A stretch of DNA of 64,000 nt from Lineus longissimus (GCF_910592395.1 NC_088314.1:18551070-18615069), one strand, 5' to 3'. Numbered from the stretch's first letter, positions 1 through 11,700 are shown. Made by a program: numbers and translations. The notes: generated by a model not told the origin, from the letters alone.

Positions 1-753
1 GTCATTGTTCTCTAAATACCGAAAAAAGCGAAGCGGTGATTTGAAGTTCCGTCCGCCATTCCCCATCTTCTCATATTCAGTGAAATCATAGGTCACTTCT
101 TCATAGATGCCGTTCTCCTCCGCGGAGATTTTGTAGACATATCCAGTATCCAAGATGGCCGCAAATACTAGAAATGTTCCTAGTTTCGCGGCGAGCTCGA
201 GAGGGCGTAGACCGTCTGCATCCTCACACCTCAACAAAGCGCTGCTTGTCTGTGAACAGCCAATGGAATCTAACAAAAAGTTGTAAACATCGACGAGCTC
301 CTCTTCCTTCTCAGGAAAGAAGAATGCTGACCAACAGAGGGCGTGCACGACATTGCCCACGTGACTCTCCACCGCGTGAATGTCTGCTCCGTTGCTGAGC
401 AATATCATAATGAGTTCACGTGATCGCCTCACAACCGCCAGAAACAGTGGTAACTGAAATCGGAGCTTTCCACTGAAATTCTTAGTTTTATATTTTAAGT
501 TCAGATGTTGATTGACCAACATCCCGCGTTGTTCTTCCGAAAGTGTGTTAAAAAACGATTGTACTGACCCAACAGTTCCGCATTTAACCGCTGCACACCA
601 GGAGCCGTGATCGAATTCATCAAGGGAGATTGCGTCCACCTGTTTTCCTAAGCCTAGCCTCGGGTTGTCGTGGCTCTGATTAGCCTCCAATTCCAACAAG
701 GCGATTTCCTCCTTTGGCTTCTTTAAAACCACTGGTAGTGTCTCATTAGCCAT
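1..753 (-). CDS. Ankyrin N-terminal region of a probable TRPV-like channel (partial)
   Basis: Reading the minus strand from ATG at 753 (ATCATGG context, A at -3 and G at +4) gives 251 codons with no stop up to the window edge, so the 3' part is missing. Ankyrin-like segments are visible: LPLFLAVVRRSRELIMILLS followed by NGADIHAV, then GNVVHALCW, then DGLRPLELAAKLGTFLVFAAI. A long helical stretch (EEELVDVYNFLLDSI) between the last two, and a tail with YEEVTYDFTEYEK, recall the final repeats of TRPV channels, where GNTVLHAL and GLTPLKLAAKxG precede a YDLTE-type linker to the membrane domain. No membrane segment is reached. The family assignment is by eye; a cytosolic ankyrin protein is the alternative. 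No intron interrupts the visible part. Confidence 0.6.
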   Translation of the reverse strand, partial: MANETLPVVLKKPKEEIALLELEANQSHDNPRLGLGKQVDAISLDEFDHGSWCAAVKCGTVGSVQSFFNTLSEEQRGMLVNQHLNLKYKTKNFSGKLRFQLPLFLAVVRRSRELIMILLSNGADIHAVESHVGNVVHALCWSAFFFPEKEEELVDVYNFLLDSIGCSQTSSALLRCEDADGLRPLELAAKLGTFLVFAAILDTGYVYKISAEENGIYEEVTYDFTEYEKMGNGGRNFKSPLRFFRYLENND

Positions 754-1450
754 GATGGTGATTCCCGTTGATCTCGTGAGTGATACAGGGCACTGATCAG
801 ATGAATGTCGCCGACTTCGAAACGAGTTTATAAAAGTCCAGCTTCCTTGAAAACACATTAGCAAGTAACATACGGCATCCGTACTGGTTAAAATCCTGGA
901 TGACCTAGGTCCAGCTTCCTTTAAAACATAAGCAAGTGATATATGCCATCCATATGTTTGCCAAGGTGTGCGGTTACAAATGATTCGATGTGGATTTTCG
1001 GGTGACTGCCTATCAATCAAAGTTTATATACCGGTACTAAATGAAACGTTCTTCACACTCCGAAAACAGGGAAGAAACAAAATTGTAACTGTTTTATGTA
1101 TGATCCATATAATTATGAGGAAAATAAGCGCAATTTTCTCGTTTTGCCCTAACTGGGTCAAAACTTGTGTGTATGACTCCTCATTGGAGATAAATGGATG
1201 TGGTGCGATTTCAATTAGATTGCCTCTGTTGGCATTGTATTGTTGCGAAATTGCGTTTTTACTTTTGCTTTTGCCTATCTGATTTGTAAATGTTATTCAC
1301 AACTATAGTAATCAGTAGTTTCCAAGGAAAAATGACTCTCAAGGGGTACGTAGACTCCCTGGGCAGTCCACTGCGTCATCCTATTGCCGTGGGTCTCCTT
1401 ATGTTAGGGTGAGGAACGAGGCCGGTCCACTGCGTCCGGAGTGTAGGCCT
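754..1450. other. Intergenic, no gene seen
   Basis: No coding region can be supported. A 104-codon open stretch at 968-1282 has no recognisable composition or splice context. Around 1335-1440 lies a fragment (CCACTGCGTC ... TCTCCTTATG) that recurs in reverse orientation at about 5675-5750, so it is a dispersed repeat. Confidence 0.5.
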
Positions 1451-1588
1451 GTACACCGTTCGTATTCAATCGTGGGTAAGGAAAATGGGAATGCAGTCGT
1501 ACATGATGCCGTAGTGCAGTCATAATGCATGCAAGTTTGATGAAACATGGTAAGTACTATATGCATATCCGTCTACACAACGGCAATG
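1451..1588. repeat. Dispersed repeat R, copy 1
   Basis: A moderately diverged unit running from ACACCGTTCGTA to CTACACAACGGCAATG. It contains AATGCAGT, ATGCCGTAGTGCAGTCAT and ATGCATGCAAGTTTGATGAA. The same order of blocks recurs at 45246-45740 and 57163-57483, each time split by another element. This copy is uninterrupted and shows the original layout. No terminal repeats or coding capacity seen. Confidence 0.65.
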
Positions 1589-2193
1589 TTGAAATTCACA
1601 TTCAGGAGGTATTTTGATTGAAATTCAATCACGAATTTCAATTTTCTAACGAACGGCATACGGGACTTTAAATAGATTCATGAAAATAACACTCTGACTA
1701 CATGTATAATATATAATATATTTTGTTTATTTATTCGTGAATACATGAACATGTAAAGGGCAATAAATGAAACGCAAAATCGGAACAGAAAATAAAATAC
1801 ACTTGACATATTAAAGCACATGACAAGGCGAATATACCAGATGCCAGCTACCAGAGGGTCGACAACTGTAGCAGTGACAAAAACTGACGAAGGTACTCAT
1901 GTCGTCAACATCGAAACGATCGATTCGGTCAGCATGAAATTCCTCAAAACAGGTCATATAAAAATATCATATATCGTATAAAAAGTATTTGTTCAGGCTC
2001 CTGAGGTTTCCATAACTTTGGAGTTCTTATATAATAGATAATTATTACTAATTTAACAGTCCCATTGCAAAGTCAAGATGTACATGACGTATTATTTAGT
2101 GGTAATCTGACGTCATACTGAGCACCCGTGTTCACAAGCCGCGTGTGGCCTAAAAGAAGTGGTTAACACTCCCTGTTTACGACTCTGTGATAA

Positions 2194-2320
2194 GGGAATT
2201 TTCGCAAAGCCCCCAAAACGTCCACGTGAACGCCTATCCCATTGTTCGACTTCATATATCGTCTTCGTCGATCAGTAGGTCTAACAATGTTGGCATTTCG
2301 GGGGACTTGCGAAAACTCCC
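2194..2320. mobile_element. MITE family GGGAGTTTTCG, copy 1
   Basis: Inverted termini GGGAATTTTCGCAAAGCCCC at the left and GGGGGACTTGCGAAAACTCCC at the right (complementary with mismatches), 127 bp in all, with inner blocks TCCCATTGTTCGA and CTAACAATGTTGG also complementary. Two better copies occur at 43441-43542 and 48080-48200. Non-coding and non-autonomous. Confidence 0.65.
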
Positions 2321-3642
2321 TAACTCCCTTTAAAGTCACATATAACTGCAATTTCTCGATATCCTGAGATAATGACGTCACCTTAACGACAGCCAATGAG
2401 AATGTGGTGATAAAAGTTGATTCCAAAGAATTTATAAGAAAGGAATACCACCTCATATTAAAATATTTCACAGCAAAATTGTATGATTTGTTCAAGAGAC
2501 CAGCAACAGCATGTCATTGACGAATTCGAAATAAAATTACGAGCTCACGGTACATATGTACTAGAATGTTCGACAAACCGTTTAATGTCCTCAGTACAAA
2601 ATGCCTCTTAGCAAATTCGTCACTGCACAACAGACACACATTAACCTGAATACGTGAATTATGAATGACGTGGGTCTATTCGAATATCAAACTTTTACCT
2701 GCGGGACGGCTAGTTTCTGGGTCGCAAGAGCTCTGGTCGGCATTGTGGAGGTCATTATGGGCACCAGACTCGCAATCTGGTGATCATATTGAGATCACAC
2801 ATGTTCTGGTTTCTTTCTTTCTGTTCACATTTTACAAACATTATTGCGAGTGTTCTCCAAAACAGCTAAATAAACCAAAAATCTATCACCCCTATACCAC
2901 CAAACATAATCCCATCTAGCGTACGTCGCAAAAGACTTTTCAAAATTCGGATCATTTCGATGACTTTGAAGCGTTTTTATGCTCCGATTTTCTGATTTGT
3001 TTGAAAATCTCCTAAGCGATTCAGTCAATCACTACTGCTAGGCCACGCCCGTTTTGGTGACGTCACGTAACACGAGTTCGATTCGATGACATCGCTTAAA
3101 CCCGAGTTCAATCCGAGTGTTGGCATTCTCATATAAAACAGTTAACTCGGCTTATAACTCGGCTTACTCGGTTCACGCATGCGCATTTGAAGCCACGGCA
3201 GACCATTGACAGATTGCTTCCTGATCGACTCACTAGGGCGTATGAGACTCCCTGTAGTCCTAGTACTCCTTATATCAATGTGTTTGGTCGCCTGACGCTT
3301 GTAACGAGTAGTGTTTTTGGGTTTCTAACGTTAGTGTATTTCTATAGTATAGGCCTAGTACATGCCCATTGACGTCGGACCTCTGGGCTCTGGCTGCTGG
3401 CTGCATTAGGTACGGGTGAGTTTTGATCAATCATGCTGTCTGCCAGCCGCTAATACCGGAAGATGTTGGCTAGAACAACGACCATCCGGCGAAGTAATTA
3501 TGAAAATGAAAAAAAGTGAAGGAATCTTTTTTGCCTGGGTGAGAAACCTTCGTAAAAATGATATACTTTCGATTGTCGGATGATCTATTTCCGGACATAG
3601 TAATTTCTCCGCTCTCTTCATAATCCCCTCCCCACGCATATG
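2321..3642. other. Intergenic, no protein gene; one tRNA-like fragment
   Basis: No exon with convincing coding character. Short open stretches on both strands are of random length. The only structured piece is the tRNA-like fragment listed separately at 2722-2805. The right end flanks the palindromic element at 3643. Confidence 0.4.
2722..2805 (+). repeat. tRNA-derived fragment, possibly SINE head
   Basis: The segment holds a strong anticodon-arm-like hairpin CACCAGACTCGCAATCTGGTG (stem CCAGA/TCTGG around loop CTCGCAA), preceded by GTGGAGGTCATTATGGG, which resembles a D-arm with a degenerate A box. It is followed by GATCATATTGAGATC, which sits where the T-arm should be but lacks the GGTTCGA B-box core. 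It looks like a decayed tRNA or the head of a tRNA-derived SINE, not a working tRNA gene. Confidence 0.35.
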
Positions 3643-4068
3643 TACGGTGGCCCATAGAGGACATGCGTTTATTTTCAATATAATAGGAATTTTTTCTTTT
3701 TACAATGCGTTTTTTTTCTCTCGAATTACAACCGCCGTCGGATTTATTTCTCACCGCCGAAAAAATAATTTCCACCGCCGGGTAAAAAATAATAATTCCC
3801 ACCACCGCGGTGGAAATTAATATCCACCGCGGTGGAAATAATATCCACCGCGGTGGAAATAATATCCACCCGGTGTCAATAACGAATTAGCTCCCGCGGT
3901 TGATATTATTTCGACCGCGGTGGATATTAATTTCCACCGCGGTTATTTTTTCGGCGGTGAGAAATAAATCCGACGGCGGTTGTAATTCGAGAGTAAAAAA
4001 ACAAATTGTAAAAAGAAAAATTTCCTATTATATTGAAAATAAACGCATGTCCTCTATGGGCCACCGTA
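3643..4068. mobile_element. Palindromic element Pal1, copy 1 (6-bp target duplication)
   Basis: Termini TACGGTGGCCCATAGAGG and CCTCTATGGGCCACCGTA are exact inverted repeats and are flanked by CATATG at 3637-3642 and 4069-4074, read as a 6-bp target duplication. The arms stay complementary far inward (GCGTTTATTTTCAATATA, TTACAACCGCCGTCGG, TTTCTCACCGCCGAA). The centre is a cluster of the self-complementary word CCACCGCGGTGG separated by A/T runs. No transposase. The second copy is at 15529-15981. CATATG is itself a palindrome, so the duplication is better proven by copy 2. Confidence 0.75.
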
Positions 4069-4295
4069 CATATGGATACCATCATCAGGCACCACTGCTT
4101 CCTCCACAATCCTGGGGCCCATCAAATTTGCTGGTAAGCAAATTTATCAGTCTAGTTTACATTGACATTGACCTGGACTGTCTTTCAACACACAATTGTG
4201 GAGGTCCGTCACCTTGCATGGACTGCAGAATATTTGTCCCTGGCCTATTTTTAATAGTAACCGACCGAGTCCAGTGACCCAATTACCCGACTCGG

Positions 4296-5606
4296 TCATA
4301 GCTTCCATTCAATGATATTCTCTTCAACAAAAGATCTGACGAGTTCTGCATTTTGGAAGCAGTATAGAAGTTTCATGCATGAATTGACGACATATCCTGC
4401 CCGCCCAAGACTTACACCACTATAGTTCCTTTTGTATATTCCGCCTGTCTTCGGATCGTGAATGAAATCCAAATTTCCAATTTGGAACCCAAAGTCCATT
4501 GTGTCCTCGTCCATTAGCGTCTGAATAACGCCGTAGCCCGTCTTCAACAATTTCGCATCCTTCATTTTCGGGATGAATTTTGTGACTCCAGCAATGATCT
4601 TTTCACCTTTCCTTGTTTTCTCGGCATCCGAGACGTTGAAAAACGTGTCCCACATTTCCTGCTCAAAGTCGGACGAGCTGCTCAGAGCTAAGTTTGTCTC
4701 AGGTGAATACGTCAACATGCCAATACCGTTTCCTTTATTCGAAAACATACAGAAGGATCCCATACAGAAGAACATACACGGTGCGTCAAAAAGATCGTCG
4801 GGAAGTTGCACTGTCGCAATGGCCTTGACCCTGTTACATCGCCTGACGTCAGGAACACCGAGCATTTCGTTGAATTTTGAAATATTGTACCATGATGCAT
4901 TAACGATGATGTCAGTGTGAGAGGTAGTAGCGGTTTCCCTTCCCCATTTCGATTGCAACAAATAGCTACAACGTCCAACGCTCTGAATCGCCAATACCTC
5001 CGTATTTGTTCTGATCGAAATGAAGTTGCTATACTTTTCAATTTCATTTAGTATGAAAATTCGGAATGATGCCCAGCCCAAGAGTTCCTCTGCGGTTTCA
5101 ATTCCGATGTCAACTTTTTCGATTTGAACGTCATCAGCGTATTCATGGGGTTGAAGAATCCGATAGAAGTCGTCAGGCGGTCCAAACAGCTGGAAACTGG
5201 CATCTCTGCGTATAATGCTTGCGTATTCGTCTTTAACAGCATCGTACGTTTTGAGTATGTCATCCTTCGGTACCAAAGAGTCCTTCATTATGAAATATCT
5301 CCCTCGACGCATTGGGTGAGACGAGACCCTATCACATTCTTGACGAAAGTGTCCGAATTTTTTTGTAAACTCCAGTGTTGCATGTAGGTAGTAGACAGCC
5401 GTTTCTTTGTCAGCGTAATGGAAACCGAGGCCCATCCTTCCCGGGGTGGCGTCACTACTTTCTCTCATTAGCTCCGACTGTTTCTCGTAAATCGTGATTT
5501 TATACTTCCCGGTCTTGGCCATTTCAAGAGCTGTGGTGCACCCTCCGATCCCACCTCCTATGATTGACAGAGTTTTCAATTCTTGGACCTTATTCATCTT
5601 ACTCAT
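4296..5606 (-). CDS. FAD-dependent oxidoreductase, DAO-like, single coding exon
   Basis: A 436-residue protein from ATG at 5606 to TGA at 4296-4298. Residues about 14-40 form a classic dinucleotide-binding beta-alpha-beta (LSIIGGGIGGCTTALEMA, the GxGxxG loop) ending in the acidic IYEK that binds ribose. A later DIIVNAS resembles the second FAD strand of DAO/GlcD-type flavoproteins (PF01266-like), and the C-terminal SLGRAGYVVNS may be the last FAD contact. It probably oxidises an amine or amino-acid-like substrate in the cytosol; the substrate cannot be read. The coding part has no intron, but TTTTTTTCAATTTCAG ends at 5622, just upstream of the start, indicating a spliced 5'UTR. That argues for a true nuclear gene rather than contamination. 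Confidence 0.85.
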   Translation of the reverse strand: MSKMNKVQELKTLSIIGGGIGGCTTALEMAKTGKYKITIYEKQSELMRESSDATPGRMGLGFHYADKETAVYYLHATLEFTKKFGHFRQECDRVSSHPMRRGRYFIMKDSLVPKDDILKTYDAVKDEYASIIRRDASFQLFGPPDDFYRILQPHEYADDVQIEKVDIGIETAEELLGWASFRIFILNEIEKYSNFISIRTNTEVLAIQSVGRCSYLLQSKWGRETATTSHTDIIVNASWYNISKFNEMLGVPDVRRCNRVKAIATVQLPDDLFDAPCMFFCMGSFCMFSNKGNGIGMLTYSPETNLALSSSSDFEQEMWDTFFNVSDAEKTRKGEKIIAGVTKFIPKMKDAKLLKTGYGVIQTLMDEDTMDFGFQIGNLDFIHDPKTGGIYKRNYSGVSLGRAGYVVNSCMKLLYCFQNAELVRSFVEENIIEWKL

Positions 5607-5674
5607 GTTGTTCAAGCAATTCTGAAATTGAAAAAAAGATTTAATATAATAAAGTAATGGAAGTGATTATTTGG

Positions 5675-5980
5675 CTTCACTCCGACGCAGTGGACCCGCC
5701 TTGTTCCTCACCATAAGGAGACCCAATTAGGGTGATGCAAAGGACTTCCCAAGGGCAAGCCCGGCTTACCAAACAACGACATTTTGCCCAAGGAGGCGAG
5801 CCGAACTCATTCATAAAACTTAGCTTTCCAGGAGCTCATTATCATTCCACCATGGCAATGCGGTCAACAACACCAATGGAGTTATAGCGAATGACCTAAG
5901 CAATGTACCTAATGTATTCATTTCGCGTCCAGTTAATCACATTATAATTGTCTTTTGTAACCATGTAATCCGTTTTATTT
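5675..5980. repeat. Diverged third copy of the TTTGGCAAGCC element
   Basis: From about 5755 the sequence follows the left half of the 524-bp element next to it (GGCAAGCCCGGCTTACCAAACA, CGAGCCGAACTCAT, CCAGGAGCTCATTATCATT) but with many changes and no right half. Around 5675-5750 is a reverse copy of the fragment found at 1335-1440. It looks like a stack of old repeat insertions. Confidence 0.5.
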
Positions 5981-5981
5981 T

Positions 5982-6523
5982 AGGAAGTGACGATTTGGCA
6001 AGCCCGGCTCACCAAACAGCGCCTTTTTTCTGCCCTGGATGGAGAGCCGAACTCATGCATATTCAACCATCCAGGAGCTCATTATCATTCGTGGCAACAC
6101 GGTCAGCAACACTGGAGTTACAGTGAAACGCCTTTGGAAATGCACACTAATGCATTTAACATGCTTATCAGCTAAATCACGTTTATGACTTTTTTTGTAA
6201 ATCCATACAGTCATGTACATGTACATGCTTCTTCATGGATTATTGACCAAAACCCGAGTTTAGTAACAGAAATTGAATCGAGAGCGGGAAGTCGGCCATT
6301 GTTAAATATGCGCATATAAATTCGAATATGACGTCACTGCTCTCTGATTGGCCAACATGTTGTAATCTCTCCGGCTCGCCAAAGAGGGTAGTATTTTTGC
6401 CCTGTTTGGCAAGCCCGGCTTGCCGAACAGGGTGGCTTTTTAGTGCTGTTTGGCAAGCGGCTCTCCAAACAGGACAAAAAAAGATGCCTGTTCGGCGAGC
6501 GGCTTGCCAAATAGACCCGGCCT
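5982..6523. mobile_element. 524-bp inverted-repeat element, copy 1
   Basis: Core 5991-6514 with termini ATTTGGCAAGCC and GGCTTGCCAAAT. The right 150 bp is a run of alternating TTTGGCAAGCC / GGCTTGCC / GGCGAGCGGC words that can fold back on themselves. A nearly identical copy of the same length is at 39483-40006, and both share the flanking GGAAGTGA and ACCCGGCCT. Short open frames in both copies are conserved only because the DNA is nearly identical. Non-autonomous; class not recognised. Confidence 0.65.
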
Positions 6524-7232
6524 TTATTTTATAAAGTTGTCGGGATGATGCAAAATATATCCCACTGGGATGAAAGTATAGTAATATGGACCAACTGTGA
6601 AATGAGTTGTTTTAACTGTCAACATAGTAATTGGTAATGATAGTTTTTACAACTTTTTTTCAGCTAGCACAATTGAGTAATGCTTAATTTTTACTAATTT
6701 TACAGTTGGCGCCATAGGAGCTATCAAATTAGTTGTTCTAACTAATAAATTTTAAGGGTGCGGTAGCTATAATCAAGTACATGAACTAAGTTAAATCTAC
6801 CAGAAAGTTTCGTCGGTTGGCGAAATTTTATTTATTTATTAAATAAATGACATGTTATTAACATTCTTTGTCATATCTTGTACAAAAAAGGATATACATG
6901 TATGCTATAAAAACATAAAACGTAAAACATTCTATAAAAACTACTATTAAACATATGAAAAATACACTAGTAAATACCCGTATTACAAAAATACATAAGG
7001 CTCGCTTATAAATCTTGGTAATACTTATCAAGCAAATATAGATCAATATAGTAAATGTAGTAAGTGTAGTAAGATCCATTCTGGCGAAGGAAATTCTAAG
7101 TGAAAATGGGTCATTGGTCCTGGCTTATTCTGTACAGAGTTGTTTTAAGAATTATGGCCATCTCTTGAGGATTAATTGAGATATAGACTTCGGCGTAAAT
7201 CACTCTCTAAAGTTAAAAGTTGAGGAAACGTT
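6524..7232. other. Intergenic AT-rich, no gene seen
   Basis: AT-rich sequence with no splice-flanked coding stretch on either strand. The 73-codon minus-strand frame at 6858-7079 is isoleucine/phenylalanine-rich, as expected from base composition. Confidence 0.4.
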
Positions 7233-7338
7233 GGGTGATATGAATAAAGACTAGCAAATGCTTTCACGTAAATTTACTCTAGGCATTTCTGTACAAAATT
7301 GAAGTAAAGGCATTTACTAGTCTTTATTCATATCACCC
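7233..7338. mobile_element. Hairpin MITE family GGGTGATATG, copy A
   Basis: Inverted termini GGGTGATATGAATAAAGACTAG and CTAGTCTTTATTCATATCACCC enclose about 60 bp that is partly complementary as well (GCAAATGC..GCATTTAC). Each terminus carries AATAAA on its outgoing strand. Copies: 44065-44182 (complete) and 8505-8542 (shrunken). Confidence 0.75.
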
Positions 7339-8504
7339 CTTGTCCCCTTGATATCAAAAGCATTCGAAAAATAAACTTATGTGTTTTTTTTCATGGCTTC
7401 TGTGGTCTGTAAATACCTGTCCACTACACATAGTTAAAATTATTCAGGAAAGTCATAAAAAAAATTTTTTGAACAAACTTATTATTTTTCACAGTTTTCT
7501 TTTTTCGTCCCTTTCCCTTTCTGCGATATCCTCCTCCTTGCGCCAGAGTGGGTTTCACGTATTCACATAGCATTTTACACACCGGGTGATATAGTATGCA
7601 GTGTACACGATACTACAAACAGGGATGTACAGTGTCAACTCACACTTGTCACATACGCTACCATGTACATGTATAATAACAATGCAAAATAAGCATTAAG
7701 AAAAGGCAACTTTTCCAAGCGATATATTATGCAGGATACAAAAGCAGATATTGGTACATAAATATATTTTATTTTTACATAGCTCATAGCTAGAGTTACA
7801 TCAACTGAGGTAATTAGGCATCTCCAATGGAATATTAAGTGGTAGTATGCTAGCCAATGGTTTTAAAAATATCTTATGGGCGACGGTGGTTCTTGAAGGA
7901 GCGAAAGTTGGTCTCCAAATGTCTCTTCAGTCTTACCCCAATTAGCGCTCAAAATCGGCTCGGTCAAAGTATTCCTGAGCACTTTTTTTCAGCAGTATCA
8001 TACAAAATTATCTTCAACTTTAAAAAGAGCAAGACTCTTTTTTACACCTTATAGTATCTGTAAGTCGACCCAGAATGGCTTAACGGTCTTGCCGCGCATG
8101 TGGAAGTTGAACGGTCTGTTTTTGTCAACCCATACAGCAAAAATTGTCAAATGTTTACCTTTCTTACGCGGCAGATTAAAGACACATGCGTTTGAAAATA
8201 TTATGAAAAATACCTTGTATTTGGAATCAAATACATGTACATTGTCCTTGTATTCTTTTCTCTATTAATTAATAGAGAAGGTGTCCACTTTAAGGGGGTT
8301 CCACTCTAATACGATGTTTGAAACTACGATCATTCGAAAAACCGAAAAAAGGACACCCCGACCTGTTTGTTTCGTGTCTGTTCTCTTCAAACTATAAACC
8401 GAGGTGGTGCGAGATTTTGAAATAAAAATGGCAGCGATCGCGATGACGGGTGTTTGTCTCGTGGAAGAACGTCGTTCGTCCGAGAACAGGGAGTCACAGC
8501 CACA
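7339..8504. other. Intergenic, no gene; transposon scrap near 8262-8320
   Basis: No coding region supported. At about 8262-8320 the blocks AATAGAGAAGGTGTCC and GGGGTTCCACTCTA resemble the right end of the CAGTGGAACCTC transposon seen complete at 57268-57446, so this is probably a decayed end of that family. Confidence 0.4.
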
Positions 8505-8542
8505 GGGTGATATGAATTTGCTAGACTTTATTCATATCAGCC
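8505..8542. mobile_element. Shrunken MITE of the GGGTGATATG family (copy C)
   Basis: GGGTGATATGAATTTGCTAG joined directly to ACTTTATTCATATCAGCC: the two ends of the family with the middle lost. It lies about 205 bp beyond the SLC34 stop codon on the minus strand. Confidence 0.55.
8527..8532 (-). promoter_or_regulatory. Candidate polyadenylation signal of the SLC34 gene
   Basis: AATAAA on the minus strand, the first one after the SLC34 stop codon (8747-8749), about 215 nt downstream. It lies inside MITE copy C, in the family's inverted terminus. Confidence 0.45.
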
Positions 8543-8746
8543 AATGGGGTGCATTCACACCGATTCAAATGAGACTTTCTTACCAAATAAGAACCCAAGT
8601 GCTCCCTTCTTTGAGTCCAGGTTGACATACGAACGCACCAGGTTTTTGTGTTCCTGTTGTGTAAAACTAGACATTTGCACTGGCATCTGCGCAAGAAACA
8701 CGGCAAGTAAGCATCAACTATACATTTTCTGTGTCAGCATTCTACG

Positions 8747-11700
8747 TTATAATGTTGTGCTCTGAGTGTCCGTATGCACAAAAGCGTCGTTTTGATTTCC
8801 CAGACGAACAGGAGGGACACTTATCCCTTCTTCTGTTAGCTTGGGTTTCTGACATCTATTTAATACACAGCATGGACATATCTTCCGAAGGATGCGATCA
8901 AGTGGACGGAGAGACCTGAGGGCCTCAGGGAGACATTTCCAATCGCGCATTTTGAGTGGGAGCGCTGACGGCCTCTTCTTCTGTATCAGCTTGATGATGA
9001 GGATGATGATGATGGCGACCACAATGGGTAACAACACTCCCAAGGCAACCTTCCAACCCGCTAACGAAAGTCCGAACACTGCACCCGGGAGGGCAAAGAA
9101 CATTATAACAAGATAAAGCAGTGCAAACCAGCGGTATTTGGCTGTTTCATTCCCCAAGAACTTTGCAAGATTGATCGGGACATTCCGCAAGAATGGAATA
9201 GGATACCAAATCAGTATGCCACTGATATTGAAGAAGAGGTGAGACAATGCCACTTGTAGTGCATCATTAATGGTCGTGGATGCTGTCAAGGCGGCTAGGA
9301 CGCCTGTAGCTGTGGTCCCGATGTTGGCGCCGAGGGTCAAAGGGTACATTCTTTCCAAGGAGAGGACACCGACTCCCACGAGTGGAGTCATCGCGGAGGT
9401 AAATATACTGCTGCTCTGGACCAGAATGGTAAGGCCGGCCCCGATCAGAATGGCCAGATATCCCGCGAGGAAGCCAGCCTTTCCAGGGAAGTCCGCGTTG
9501 ATGAACCGCTTCAAAGCTTTGGCGATGCTTCCGCGGAGAAGGGCGTTGAGTATCTTGACGATGATGATGAGGCAGGAACACAGAATGACCAGGGCGATGA
9601 CCAATAATAGAGCACCAATCCATTCGTCCTTCCATACTCCAGCGACATTCATGAACATGAACCGACCTACAAGACAAAGGGAATTCAACTTAAAAATTGC
9701 TCGCTTTTCACATTTTTACTCAAAAGAAATATTTTTGGACTAATTTCACAAAATGCACAAACAATACGCGTGACGTACTACAGCACTCAGCCCAGATTTT
9801 GATATTTTTAGATATTTTAGATATTTTAAATTATCCAATGGTGTTGTTGCTGTCGTTCATTATACAATCGATGTACAGCACATTTGCCTAAGTAGCCATT
9901 CCTAGCGGCCATACTAGTATTTTGTGTTTTAGCAGTCAATTCTAGTTCATCCTCGAATACCGATATTAGTCGTATGCTCTTAGTACCGAGTGTTGCACTA
10001 TGATGATTATTGTTTTGCTAGGAAACTTTCACGTTTTTCAGCTTACATTTTTGAGCCCCGACCTTTATCGTTGTGTTCACCGCCAGCGTGTAATTGGATG
10101 TCACATTAACGCCGCCATTCTCGGTCACATTGGTGAAGGTTTTGTTCTGCATCTTCCAGATCTCTTTATATTTACACCAGATCTTGATGAAACTCTTCTC
10201 AATCGCTTCGTCCTTTCCCGCTGCAATATTTTTGATGCCGCCTGAGCTTACCTGAAAAGATTAATCCTAATGTCAAAACATCCTCACTCCTCACCATGGA
10301 CGAGCTCGTCTGCTACGGAGCGGTATAATGCATGTGTCAATACGACTAGATATATTTGGGATAGAGAAAAACCATTCATTTTGGTGTAGCAAGTGAAATT
10401 CAATTGAAAAGTGTAGCCGCGTCTGATCTTTAGTTCATTTGAGAACTTGTGAGCTTGCAATTCCAAGCCTGCCGGCATCGAAATAGCTCTTGTGCACGAT
10501 ATAGGATTCGATTCAAGTATCACTGCGCATGTGAAGGGAGATACGCATGCGTACAACACAGAAAAAGGAGTAAGTGCACGTGGTCAGGTCTGTGCAAATA
10601 TCTGACACGTGACGGAAGGAACTAAAGCCTCAATGGAAACGTACGTTTGTTTCAGGAGGAAGAAGAGGAAGAAAAAGAAATACACGTACAGAGGCCTACA
10701 TAGTACTTACAGACACGACGAGCTTTGTGAAAGGGCTCGTGATGGTCTTGAGAAGGTCTCGTTTACCCAGTGTGTAGTCCTCCAGATCCATTGCGGCGAC
10801 GGTGGCCCCGGACAGGCGATACAGGTACCCTGAAGGTCAAAGAAAAGACTGAAAATCAGATGCTGACTAACCAAGCGTTCGGGCACCTTTTACTAGCCGC
10901 TCGATCAAATAACCGGATCCTTCAGATATCCTGTTATCTTACCTGATGCAACTTCCAGCGGGAGAAGGACCAACACGGACAACCAGTTGAACATGTCATG
11001 GACAGTGGCGCCACCAAACGCACGGCGGAATTCGTTTTTGTCCGCGATCTGGCCCATCGAGACAATTGTGTTGGTGACAGAGGTACCAATGTTTGCTCCC
11101 ATCACGATGGGAATGGCTGTTCTGGGGTACATGACTGAAAACAACAAACAAAATGTTCATCAGGCCTATGTACATTAATGGCATTGGGAAGCGCTCCCGT
11201 TATTCCAAATTATTATTAACTTTGAATATCCCTAGGCTCGACGATATTATCAAAAGAATTCTATGTCTTTGTTCACAAGAATTTTTATGTATGACTCTCC
11301 GGCCCGGCAGTTTAGTCTGGATCAGCTTCAGAAATCCTAACTTCTGGCCGCAGAGTAAAGGGCACCCCATTGAACCGTGTTGTTGGATTTGGGCACTCGA
11401 CTGCTGGGGCTACCGTGGGTTGGGTGCCCAGCGTGAAATTGGTAGGCCGGCGCGACGGCGCAGATGTGTTAGCGGACACGCTCCTCCACCTGCTCCATGA
11501 CTACCGCATCGCTGGGTCGGACTCTCACCGCGCGGCGTATCAGCCGCTGAGAGTCGATTTCGGTTGATTTCTATTGTGATCCACTTGAACTGCTATGTTT
11601 TATGTAAATGTGTATATTTTAAGAGAACTGCTATGTTTTATGTAATTGTTTATGTTTTAAGAAAATGTTTCTGTGAAAGAGTTTGGAGGAGCAGGTTTTG

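Noticed and set aside
968-1282. 104-codon forward frame
   Set aside because: No recognisable motif, no splice sites and no support beyond length; AT-rich chance frame.
4573-4920. Forward frame opposite the FAD oxidoreductase
   Set aside because: Antisense shadow of a clear minus-strand gene.
9270-9743. 157-codon forward frame
   Set aside because: Antisense shadow of SLC34 exon 8.
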